Shown here: one piece after another, positions 36,701 through 48,700 of the stretch
Layout of the letters: each line of letters starts with the position of its first letter
Numbering within the stretch: position 1 is the stretch's first letter
Source: Chelonoidis abingdonii
Lineage: Eukaryota; Chordata; Testudines; Testudinidae
Direction of reading: 5' to 3'
Length of the DNA stretch: 64,000 bases
Assembly (NCBI RefSeq): GCF_003597395.2
Contig: NC_133774.1
Location: 43,680,290 to 43,744,289, forward strand
The notes under the pieces: generated by a model
Database searches by the model: none
The model's input: the letters and a program-made list of their open reading frames with translations, nothing else
Told to the model about the DNA's origin: nothing
Translations under genes and position numbers: made by a program

Positions 36701-39700
36701 TTCTCCCCTAACCTCCCAGATTTCTGGTTTGCAAACATTTTCAAGATTTTCATCCTAATTTTGAGACAGGAAACTCAAAATCTTGAAAATTCTTCTGGGA
36801 TAAGAACAGACAAACATTTCCTGCTCAGTTCTAGTATAAAGTTTTCTGAACAGGATGTGCTTTTTTCAGAGTTAGAAGAAAAAAAGGTTCAAATCAGTAG
36901 GTTATAATTTATTGAAAATAATGTGGAGAATATCACAGCATGTCATTTTCTACACCAGTCTGAGTGCATACTGAGTAGTTTATATGGAAATAAGTCAAGC
37001 ATGTTCCTACTTGCGTGCACATTGGAATAAATGTATTGTCATTTATTTTTATGATTTGGCATTCAATAAATGCATGTACTGTATTGGAATGTCGTATATA
37101 CAGATGAAGAGAGACTATTTGGCATATGACGATATGGTATAAAGGATTTATTAGCATGAATTTGAGATGGCCATGTTATTCCCAAGTGCAAAGCCACAAA
37201 TAGGTTGGGCAGATAATCCAAAATGAGGACTATTAAAACTTTATATCACAATCATGTTTTGGATCTGCCACCTTTTACAGAGAAACCACTTGAGAGGTTT
37301 GAGGGAGTTTTTAAAAGTATGTTAGTATTAAGGCTGGAAAGCCAAGCTAGATTAAACCTATAAAGCCAAATTGCTTTAATTACCATGAGCCAACTGAACG
37401 GGACTTGGAGGGAAGGGAAAATGTAATTAATTTTTAGAAGATTGTAAAAATTAAGTGCTGTGTCCATCAGTATGTGTATACTGCACTTTTTTCTAGCCCT
37501 GATGGTGCCAGATGTAGGACCTTGAATTTGTTACTGGTCCAGAGTGAATATTGCCTATCCTGTATCTCATACTGGGATGACTTTGGAGGGAAAGGAAAGG
37601 GTGCAGATTTTAAAAAAAGAGAGGGGGGAAAACCCACTCAGAGATTTGAACTGTTCAGTAGTCCCAGAATATGGTGAAGGTGGAGAAAGTATGGAAAGGT
37701 TGGAAACGTCAAACACAAGAGAAGAAGGGAGTGATAAAAGAAGAGGAGGGAAGAAGACAAAATAACATAGGAAAAGAGAGACAGAAAATGGAGAGGAAAA
37801 AGAAGATAAATATTTACCCAACATAGAAAAGTCATATTGAAAAAGACAAAAGATAAGAATCATGGTGGTAGAAAGGAAAAAATAAAGTTAAGGAAGTTAA
37901 AAAAGAACAAATGCAAGAAAAAGTCTCCCTAATAGATGCTGTTCATGCAAAATGATACAGTTGTGTTGAAAGGGATGGGAGTGTGAACTGGGTGGGGATA
38001 GAAATTCACCTAGAATCAACCGTGTCTGGCTGTCTCTTCTCTCTACTGGTCTTTATGTTGAATAACATTCTTCCTATTGTATTTCTGCACCCCATTTTTT
38101 TTCTATGGTTATACCTATGCAGACTGAGACCAGTACTGGAAAACTATGTTCTGATCTCTCTCTTTTTAAAATAAATAAATAAATAAATAAAATTGACAAA
38201 TTGGAAAGGCTTTGGAGAAGAGCTGAAAAAATGGTTTGAGGTCTGGAAAACCTACATTATATTGGGAGACTTACAAAGCTCAATCTAGTTCGCTTATTCA
38301 AGAGACGGTTAAGAAGTGATTGATCATGGTACCTTTAATTGGAACTACTTACTTAAGGATATAGTGGATTCTTGATTACTTGATGTGTTTTAAATCAAGA
38401 TTGGATATTTTTTCTAAAAGATATGCCCTAACAGAACCAGAAGTTAGGAACTTTGATGCAAGAATTGCTAGATAAAATTTTGTGGCCTGTGTTACATAGG
38501 AGGTTGATTCTTTCTAGGTGTAGAAAATGCAAAAATTAAGATTGCCTGTCCACACATTGAATGATTGAAGAAATGCAAGAGAAAACACCAATACAATGTT
38601 ACATTTAATAATTTAAACATACAGGAATAGGGTGATCCAAAATCTTGATTCCTGTAGTATTGTAACTAAGCCATATTGTATATACATACAAAGGTATAGA
38701 TTTAACAGCAGTATATTGTAAAATTAAATTGTTTATTATAAAACTGTCCTTACAGTAAAATTCAAATAGCACAATTATACTTAATTGCTCCTGTGGTAAA
38801 AATACGTTAACTGAGCAGGCATAGTTTCTATATTGAATGCCAGCAGCATGGACTCATTAGTGCAAATTAATTTTGTATTAAACTTCACACCCTCGTTGGG
38901 ATGATAATCTGATGCATTAATATTTGACAGTATATTCAAGGGGGTTTAGTTGCTCTATGATTCATAACTCTGCTTTTCCTGACATTTCTGTGTGTTACTT
39001 CAATGTCATAGCAAAGAATTAAGAGTTTTTTTTAAATGGTATATTGTTTTGAAAGAGGACAGCTTGATCAAATTTTAAATTTGGAGAACTGTGAAAAAGT
39101 TCACTGTGGGCTAGGCATAATAATTAGATAAAATACCATGTATTTAATTTCCATGGTTTATGTATTTTTCAGTTGTTTCTTTTCTGAAGTCTCAAGGTTA
39201 AATGTAGTATTTGTTCTCTGATATTGTTTGCTGCAGGAGTAGATCACACAACAGATCACTCTCTAGTCAGAAGGATAGGCGTAGATCCAAAAGTCCTCCC
39301 AAAAAACGTTCCAAGTCTAAGGAAAGGCCGAAGTCAAGAAGTCGTTCTTGTTCCCGGTGAGCTTTCTTTGCTAACAGTTGGTGTTATTATCTAGTTCATA
39401 GCTCTGGAAAAACCTTTAAAAAATTTAGACTGCAGGTAAAAAATGAAATCTCTAAGTTCATCTCTAAGCTATTCTGTCTTGAATTTTCAAATTATTTCTG
39501 TTTTATACCTTTGTGAAACCAGTTTCATGGCTGTAGAAATGTGGAGATTTCCATGGTTTATTTCCCCAAGAAGGAAACTATGGAAAATAAATACTATGGT
39601 TTAAAATTTTCAAACTGGGGTCCCTAAACTTTAGGTACTGAGCTTCCTCAACTTCCACTGAAGTCAGTGGTCACTACAGTTGTTCAGCATCATTGAAAAA

Positions 39701-42700
39701 AAGAGAGTTTTTAGTTAAATGCCAGACCTTAGGCAACCAAGTTTGAAAATTTTAGTCTACATGACAAATTCAACCGTGGTGTAAGTGGGCACAAACTATA
39801 ACTCCGAAGTTGTTCCAGTGGTTTAGACTAGGGTTGAATTTGGGCGCAAGTCAGCAAGTATTCACAAAACAGACATCCACCGAGTGTGTGTGTGTGTGTA
39901 TGTGTGTATGTATGTATATACACATACACATATAACATATATACATGTTAGCTCTGCAAATTTTCTAGTTATTTCAGGGCGGTTGTTTTCTCTCCTATAA
40001 ATAAAAGTATACATCTTTGTGTTATGAAATATGTACTTGTTACCAGCCTAATCCAAATCCAGTTATTCATGTTCAGTCCCCTTGACTATCTGGCTTGGCC
40101 AGCTACAGGATTCCATCAAGCTAATTCTTCATCTTATTAAGCAACAGCATAATTCTCATACACAGGCAATCCATCACTCTGGGATGGACTGTTGAATATC
40201 CACATCAACAGGTACTCATTAAAATGGTCTTTAGTGTCCTGCCTCCATCTGGCAGAAGCATCTCTGTATACTCTATCTCAGGGGTTCCCAAACTGTGGGT
40301 TGGGACCCCAGAGGGGGTCAAGACCCCATTTTAATGGGGTCAGCAAGGCTGGTGTTGGCCTTGGGCCCCAGCAAGTCTGAAGCCCAAGCCCCACTGCCAA
40401 GGGCTAAGATTACATGGGCCCACCTGCTCAGAACAGAAGCCATTGGGCTTCAGCTTTGTTTCCCTTCCCTGCCCCCCCACACACACACACCTGGGGCGAT
40501 GGGGCTTGGGTGGGCTTTATTTGTGTATTTCGGTCCCCCCTCCTGGGGTTGTGTAGTAATTGTTATTGTCAGAAGGGAGGTCACTGCAATGATGTTTGAG
40601 AATTGCTGCTCTACCTTAGGGGGGCTTCAGACTTGCTTTTGTAGGTACTTTGGCCTCTTCTCTCCCGATGACACACACTCCTCCTCCAGCATGTCAGAGA
40701 GCAACACACCTCAATGGTGGAATTGGTTGGGCCTGATCCATTGATGACTAGCTCCTTCTGGCCACAGGGTATTTGCGCTCCCCTGCTTCTGACCTGTTCA
40801 GCCTTTCTGGATGGTATGTCCCATTGGTGTGAGCAGTGGTCTTCACAGGCTCTTCTTTTGCCTTTTGCCACTGGATCTTGATCATGTGAAGGCCTATGTG
40901 GAAAGAACTTTGACCAAACACTTGGTGTGGTGGAGAAGGATAGGGATCGTTGGGCCATCGATGGACTTTGTCTGAAGGGAGCTCTAGCTACACTTATGAG
41001 CCTCCTAGAGGAAGTCCTGTACTGGTAGCCAAAGCAGCTTAATCTTTCTCAACCAGTCTAGCCATCCTGGGCTTTGCAAACCTATTACTGGCTCCTCTTA
41101 TTGTGATCTCTTCTGGCATTTATTCTCCCGGAGTTCTTTCTTATCCCGAAATTTCAGGGTATTTGATTTGAAATATTTATGCAAACACATAAGCTTTTCA
41201 TTGGGTCGCTTTTTGGAGGGATCATCCCAAATGAGCCCCACAGCCTAGAGAAACCTTCAGATTTCATCTGAGCCATAAACAAAAACCACCAAAGCAAAAC
41301 TAGCCAATCCTGCAAGATGGAACAATTGCTTCCAAAATCTCAGTGGCTAAAAGATTGGAACATTTTCTGAAAAGTGATTATGATGCCTCTTCAGCAACCG
41401 CTGCTCTCAGATGAGTACTCCTCACCAGAGACCTTCTGACTCAGAGATCATTTTGTTGTCAAGACATTGACAAGTTCTAGGTGTTCTTGTAGAACTTGAG
41501 AGGATGAATCTGTGGGAACTTGGGTACTCCATGCAAATACTGGATGTATTCCTCCAATCCAGGAAAGATTGTATGTGTCAGGCCTACTAATGTGTCTGAC
41601 TTGTCTTCAAAAATTGATGTGTTGAACACAGCCTTGGCTCATATTCAATAACTGTCAAAATTAGTCGTCGTCTTTGATAGATTAAGTAAAGGTCTGAACC
41701 TCAACCCCTTATATATTCATATGGCTGCATTATGAGCCCTCTCAGCTGGGAAAGGAGAATTTGTGTTCAGACTTCCATGTTTGCAGGCTTACCAAGGCAG
41801 TAGCAAAATTTCATTCTCCAATCAAAGCTTCTGTGGCCATCTGGAAGCTGAATTTTTTTGGTTGAACTAAAAGAGTTGCCCTTGGAACCAGTGGGTGCTT
41901 CCTCATTTTCTTTTCTTTCTGTCTTGGTTCTGTCCCAATTCTTCTCATTCTGGGGAAGTTAAATGTCCGTTAGTCCATTAAATATTAGTTGGACAGAACA
42001 AACTCTTTCAGGAAAAAGATTGTTCTGGCAAAACTGGCCTCATAGCTCAAAACTGGCCTCATAGCTCAAAAAGTAACCATCTCCAGCTGCAAAAGAAACC
42101 ATGTGCTAGTGGCTATAAGTAATATATGTCATATACAAAAGATGATAAAATCCTTCCATCTATTATAAGAGCCTATTCTACAAAATCTGTATCCACTTCT
42201 CATATATATTGAAATTGTTTGTTACAAAGAAATGTGCAAAGCAGCACCCTGGATATGTGTCCACTCTCTCACAAAATATTGCAGTATGGATATCCCATTT
42301 TCCTCAGGTACAGCATTTAATCATCAGGTTCTACAGTCTACCATGCTTCCGTGAGCCGTATGCTTCTGTTTTCTTCCTCCCTTTCTGCATTTTGGGTAGC
42401 TTGCCAACTCCTAATAGCCTAATCCAGACTGTCTTAGTCTCATATAGATGCAATTTATCAATGTTGCCTTTGCCTGTAAATTTGCCTTTTTATAACAGGG
42501 AATCCATCAGTCTGTATATTTTCCCCTCCTTTGTTAATATATACGTTAACTTCCCTTGTTTAAAGTCCAATAACAATTATCCTGGATTTGTGTCATATAT
42601 ATATATATAATTTATATTTGTGTGGCGGAGCAGTTTAAGACTAAAACTTACAATTTGAGCTTCTTTAGTGAGTTCCTGAGGATGTGGTTATCCTGTAGCA

Positions 42701-45700
42701 GGGGTTCTCACAACAAAATTTTTGGCATAGCTGCCAACTCTTGCTGCTGGTAGCTCTTACAATTTTTCCTAAAATACTTACTTAACTTGAGGGGAAAAAA
42801 TTAAATATGCATATATATACATCCAAATCATTGTACTTTATTTGTGTAGGGTTCCTTTTTTGCAGACTCAATAAAAATTATATACAGTTGTCTCTGTTCT
42901 TTACTGGACCTAACCACAAATGGAAACACTGTCTTATAGTCCATTTTAGGGTGATGGATTCCCTGTGACGAGAAGTATCAGAGGGGTAGCCATGTTAGTC
43001 TGTATCCCCAAAAACAGTGAGGAGTCCGGTGGCACCTTAAAGACTAACACTTATTTGGGCATAAGCTTTCGTGGGTAAAAAAAACCCACTTCTTCAGATG
43101 CATGGCTTATGCTCAAATAAATCTGCTAGTCTTTAAGGTGCCACTGGACTCCTCATTGTTATGAGAAGAAATATTTAAAAGCCAAATTAAAAAAAATCTG
43201 ATTTCCCACAGAATGCTGGAAAGTCTACTTCAGCAATCAGGTTCCTACAAATGTCCATAGGCTATATACTGTACTTACTCATAGTCTGTTCCTATACTAT
43301 AATGTCATCAGTCTAAAGATTAATTGTTTTTTTTCTTTCTTTTTTATACCTCTGCCTTCAGCTGCTGCAGGGGGGAAAAAAAGCTAGATTGTTAGGAATG
43401 AGGTGGGTGGGATATTTACATTTTGCATAGTTGTGATTATTTTTGAAGGCGAGAATTATGAGTTTTGTTGAGCATTTATTAGTAGGGTAAAGGTGTGAAC
43501 TCAGCTTTTTATTAGGGTCATTTCAATGACGAATGAATGTTTCTTTTTTATAGGGACAAGAAAAAAGACAAAGAAAACAAAGAAAGGGTCAAGGAAAAAG
43601 AGAAGGTCAAAGAGAAGGACAAGGACCGAGACAGGGAGAAGGAGAGAGACAGAGATAAAGAAAAAGAGAGGGAGCGGGACAGAGACAAAGAGAGAAACAG
43701 GGACAAGGATAGGGATAGAGATAAAGAAAAAGACAGGGACAAGGACCGAGAGAGGGACAGAGACAAAGAAAAGGAGAGGAACAAAGACCGGGAGAGGGTC
43801 AAGGATAGGGAGAAGGACAGGGACAAAGAGAAGGAGGTAGTCCGGGACAAGAAGGAGATGGACCTGGAGAAAGAGGGGGACAGGGACAAGGAAAAGGATC
43901 GGGAGAAGGTTAAGGAGAAGGACAGAGAGAAGAAGGAGGGTGACAAGGAGAAGGACAAAGATAAGGAAGGGGACAAAGACAAGGAGCGGGAAAGAGAAAA
44001 AGAGAGGTCCAAAGAGAGCGATGATAAAAAGAAGAAAGAGAAGAGATCCAGAACACCGCCCAGAAGCTACAGTTCTCTAAGAAGATCTCGTAGTTCTAGC
44101 AGGTTTGATTCTGTTTGATAATTTTGCTATACTATTTCTTAACCTGTCAGTATAATGAGATAACACAAAACCTGAATACTATGCATCAGTATTGCAATGT
44201 CATTTATTAATAAGATAGAATTTAATTTTCTGTGATATTCTCTCTAAATTGATTCTGGGGAGGAAACCTTGAAGCTTTGTTTCGGTTCAGAAATTATTAC
44301 ACGTTTTATTTCAACTCCAGGGAAAGCAACATTTATTGCATTTAGCTTTATGACATAAATAATCAGCAGGAAGTTTGGGTTTTTTATGTCACATAAGAGA
44401 TTAACAAAGAACAGGACTGACAAAAGTTGGTTTCAGATTTAGCCAGCTCTGGTCCTTCAGATAATTGTGCAGTATCCTCTCTCAGCGTGATAGTTAGCTC
44501 TTTTTTGAGGTGGTTGCCTGCTTTGAGACACGCTCTTGGGATGCCCCTATATTGTATATTGGATTATTTTAGAAAGCTTTGTGTGTGAGGCAGTGTGCAT
44601 GCTCTCTTGTTCCACCAACCATTTGGGCTCCAAGTTATATGGTTCCTCAGTTACTTCTAGCCACTAGAGCCTTGTTGCATTGTTCCCTGCATGCTAAAAA
44701 CAGCCAAGAGAGAGCAGAGGAATATTACCTATTTATCTTGTTCTACTTAGCTTTTATTGTAGTTTAGTAAAGTTAGTGTGAATTTGCGTTGTGCAGTTTA
44801 ATCCTGTTGTTTGTTTTATTTTTGTATTTGTGCCAAGGGGATCTTCCTTTGGAACTGAGGATCGATATATCTGGCTTCAATGGTGCCCTTTGCGTAAAGC
44901 CAAGATGTACATGGCAGACTCACTGACACAATGCCTCTTATACTTTAGTGAAACTTGCCTATCTGGGAGGTTCTCTATAGTGCCACTTTCACCTGAAGAG
45001 CTCAGAGGGATTGATAGTCCAATTTCTGGTAATTTCTGATATCCTGGCTCATAAGGACTCTCCATCCACGTCAGGAACAGGCCCTTCTTTTTTTTGATGG
45101 AAGGCCAAGTTGAATATTGATTCCAAAGTGCAAAAAGAGACCAGCCAGTTCAGGGCCTAAGAAGAGTCAAAAAGGGAAAGAAATGTCACTCTTCTTCTGA
45201 ATTCTGTAAATTGGACACACTGAAAGAGGCCATCAGTATTCAGATATTTCTTTGTGCAAAAAAACCCCAAAGCGCATCCTCTTCTTTCTCAGTATTTGAA
45301 AGGTTCTGGTGATGCTGAGGATGCTACTGGTTTGAGGCAAATCTGAGAGCCTTCCCCATACTTCTCCATTCTCCTGCACCCAAGCCCCTCATCCTCAGCC
45401 CCACCCCAGAGCCCACACCCATGCCCCAGCCCCAATCCCCCTCCCACCCTCTGAACCCCTCAGTCTCGGCCCGAAGCACTCTCCTGCACCCCAAACTTCT
45501 CATCCCCAGCCCCACCCAGAGCCTGCACACCAAGCCAGAGGCCCCCCTCCCCCCCGCATCCTTCTCACCTGCTGACAATGAGACAATACCACTTGCCGCG
45601 GCAAAACTTTTGTCTTTTGGGGGCTTTTTTTAAGCACCTGTGAATGTCAAAAAGTTTTGTCGTTCAATTGGCAGTGTAGACAAAGCCTTAGCCTTATTGA

Positions 45701-48700
45701 TTTTCGTCCTACGGTCTTGTGGTATTCTTTTGTACTCTTTCTTAGCAATTTATCCTTGTTTCCTCTTTTTGTAGGCTTCCTTTTTGATTTTCAGGTCATT
45801 AAAGAGCTTCTTACTATTCTTTCAATCTTTCCTTTGTATAAGGATAGTTTTCTGTTGTGCTTTTAATATTGTCTCTTTGAGAAACTTCCAGCTCTCCTGA
45901 GCCCTTTTTGTCCTGCTTGGTCAAATTTCTGAAATAAACCATGACACAATTTTCTGTTCTGAAAAATGCCAGCAGGAAAGGGGCATCCATTTTGATAGAA
46001 CTTCTACTGTAGTTTAATATAAAACTATCTTTAGATCTAGTTAATTTATTTTTGTTTTGTGCCTAGTTTATTGTACTTGCAGTCAGAGGGAGTTATGAGA
46101 ACTCAGCAACACTCGGGTTTAGATCCTAAAATAGAAACCTGGGGTAACTAGTAAAAAACCCTCCCAAACTCCTGTTTAAATAAATGTTAAGAATCTGACT
46201 TAATCTGAATTTCCTGTGTTTGTTGGATTTTGTTGGGCTTCAACCGTCCCATACAACTATTGTGTCCTAGGTTTTTTTTTACACGGCATTGTTTGTTAAT
46301 GATAGCATGTCATCCTTTGAGAAGTAATAATAATAGATATGTTTTAATCCATATTAAAATGTCCTCTGTCATGATTTACAACAAATACCTCTGGGACTGA
46401 TACTGTGGGGAGCTGGCTCCTCTGGTTCTGAACCCACAAAGCATTTCAGCTCATGCTCAAGTTTAAATACATTAGTCTATTGAAGCAGGACTACTCACAC
46501 GCTTAAAATTTGTGCACATACCTAAGTGCTTTCTTTGATCAGGGCCACAGGAATCATCATATTTTACAATTGAGGTTCAGATCGCTGTAAGGCATGCAGA
46601 TCCATACAAGGTAAATGTTAGTGGTTTCATTAGCTGCTATAGAGGAAATTTAGATCTCCAAACTCAAGACAAGACAGTTTAAAAGCTTTCTTTCATTTCC
46701 CCTTTAAAATGTGTGTATTTGTAATGTGTTCTAGTAATAGTTTATCTTTCATTACTCATCAACTCAGCTGATAATTTAAGCGTTCATGTTTAATAATGAT
46801 AATTCTTGGTTCTTATGTTGAAGGAAGAACATTTCTTATATTGCAAACTCTTCAGAGGAGGGACCATAGGTGACCCTGGCCCCGCTGAGGTCAATAGCTT
46901 CTAATACAATGAGGTGCTCATCCTGGGCTTTACTGTAATGACAATAGGTAATAAGAAATTTAACTCTTATCAGGTTCCTATTATCAACTGATAGAGGTGT
47001 TTGGGCTGAGATGGTAAATTTATTCCCTTACAAAATGTGATATAGCAGAAATCTGAAGAAGCATAATCTCCCTCTGCTACTTCCCTCCGCCATTCCTCTT
47101 GCAAAACTTTCACTTACACAAAGCTTTAAATTTCTTGACTTGTGTAATGTATGTGCAATCAGTGAGGCATACACTTAGTAGTGGCCCCAGCATGTTGCAG
47201 GACATTAACAGTGTCAACCAGTTGTCATGCCAAAGAATAATGTTAAGAACCATCTGTTTTCATGTGCCATTGTCTGATTTATTGTGCATCTTCATCGCCT
47301 AATTTTGAACTTCTTGGTCTTACAGAGAAAGGCGTAAGAGGAAGAGTAGAAGTCCTTCCAAGTCTCCAAAAACATCCAGAACATCAAAGAGAAAGTCCTC
47401 TCGGTCTCCATCACCAAGGAGGTGGGTTTTATATACATATTGGAACTAAAATGGGCAGCTAAAAAGGAAAATCTTTCTCCCATACTGGAATTTCATCAGT
47501 TTCCCAGTATCAGTACCAATATCATGCAAAAAAATTGTTGAGGAGATTTGGATTCTTCTGGGCAGGTTTTATTTGTGTTTTGTTTTTGTTTTTGTTTTTT
47601 TTTCAGTATATGTAAGAAGCTTTCTGCCAGTCTTGTATGTAAATGAAAAATGACAAGATCAGCCCTCTTTGTCCAAAACAGAATCTTAGATGGTGAATCT
47701 GGGAATATGGAAAAAACCTGTTTGGAAACACTGTTCTCATCAGTTTATCACCCCTGCCTAAGTCTCTTTTATTACACTTCTGTCACTGCAGATAATTTCA
47801 TTTGGTCAAAGTGATTCAGGTCTCAGTTCAATCTTAAATTGATTTATTATTTTGAAGCGCTTTACATTCTCTACCTACAAACGAATCAAAAATCCTTATT
47901 GCTCTGTACTGCTGTCCTTTGTCAGTTTGCTCCTCTCTTTGTATATATTTGAAAATGAAACTCTTCAGCTCTTTTGAGTAAGAAAATATACAGTGTTTTG
48001 CATTTTTACAAATATTTAATCTCATCTCTCTTTTACCCATTGTTTTGGAAAGTCTCACAGATGCGGGACTGGGTTGCAATTTAATGTTTTGATAGTAATT
48101 CTAGATCTAATTGGAGATTAAAGGAATCAAACTGCAGTTGCTATCTGCAAACCATTGAACTGTTTCAGTCAGTTGTTCTTAAGAAAAAGATTGTGAATTT
48201 ACTTTCCCAAAATCTGATAGCTATTAAACAAAAGAGCAAATGATGAAAAACCTTGTGTGTGAGCAGTTATTTCCAGATCAATGCAAGTGACTTGGGAGTG
48301 TAAGATAAATTACCTTTTTCTTTTCTTTTTTTAATGGATATAAGTATACAATACAGCACAGTAACTTCTCACTTAAGATCCCAGTTAACGTTGTTTTGTT
48401 GCTGATAAATTAGAGAACATGCTCGTTTAAAGTTGTACAATTCTCCCTTATAACATTGTTGGCAGCCACCTGCTTTGTCTACTGCTTGCAGGAGGAGCAG
48501 CCATTGGACCTAGCTGGTGGGGGCTTGGAACCAGGGTGGACTGGCAGCCCCGCTATCAGCTCCCCTAAGTTCTCTGCGCCGCATCTGGCCAGCAGGCTAT
48601 CAATTGTGTTAACCCTTGAGGGCTCAGCCAAGTGCTAGTTCATCATTTAGCAGTAAGGCGTTTCACCCTCTTGACTCCATCTCAGCCAAGCTTCACAATC

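Larger units (their letters stand above)
39357..43553. other. Intron 8
   Basis: It holds a (TG)n/(TA)n microsatellite at about 39883-39945, the hAT MITE at 40279, a long stretch at 40620-42000 that I cannot name, a (TA)n run at 42596-42610 and the palindromic element at 42975-43160. No gene is visible. Confidence 0.4.
44103..47325. other. Intron 9
   Basis: It contains a probable DIRS-like remnant (44440-45250), a hAT-like C-rich fragment (45320-45570) followed by a TCTACACT-family MITE end (to about 45690), and at 46845-46960 a repeat with GGGACCATAGGTGACCCTGG and a TAATGACAATAGG tail. The remainder is unrecognised. Confidence 0.4.

Noticed and set aside
40620..42000. Possible DIRS gag body in intron 8
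   Set aside because: Some phrases look gag-like in changing frames, but there are too many stops and no firm motif, so I left it unassigned.
43548..44012. 154-residue Ser/Leu-rich frame on the minus strand
   Set aside because: It is the complement of the purine-rich SREK1 exon 9 and simply reflects absent stops there.
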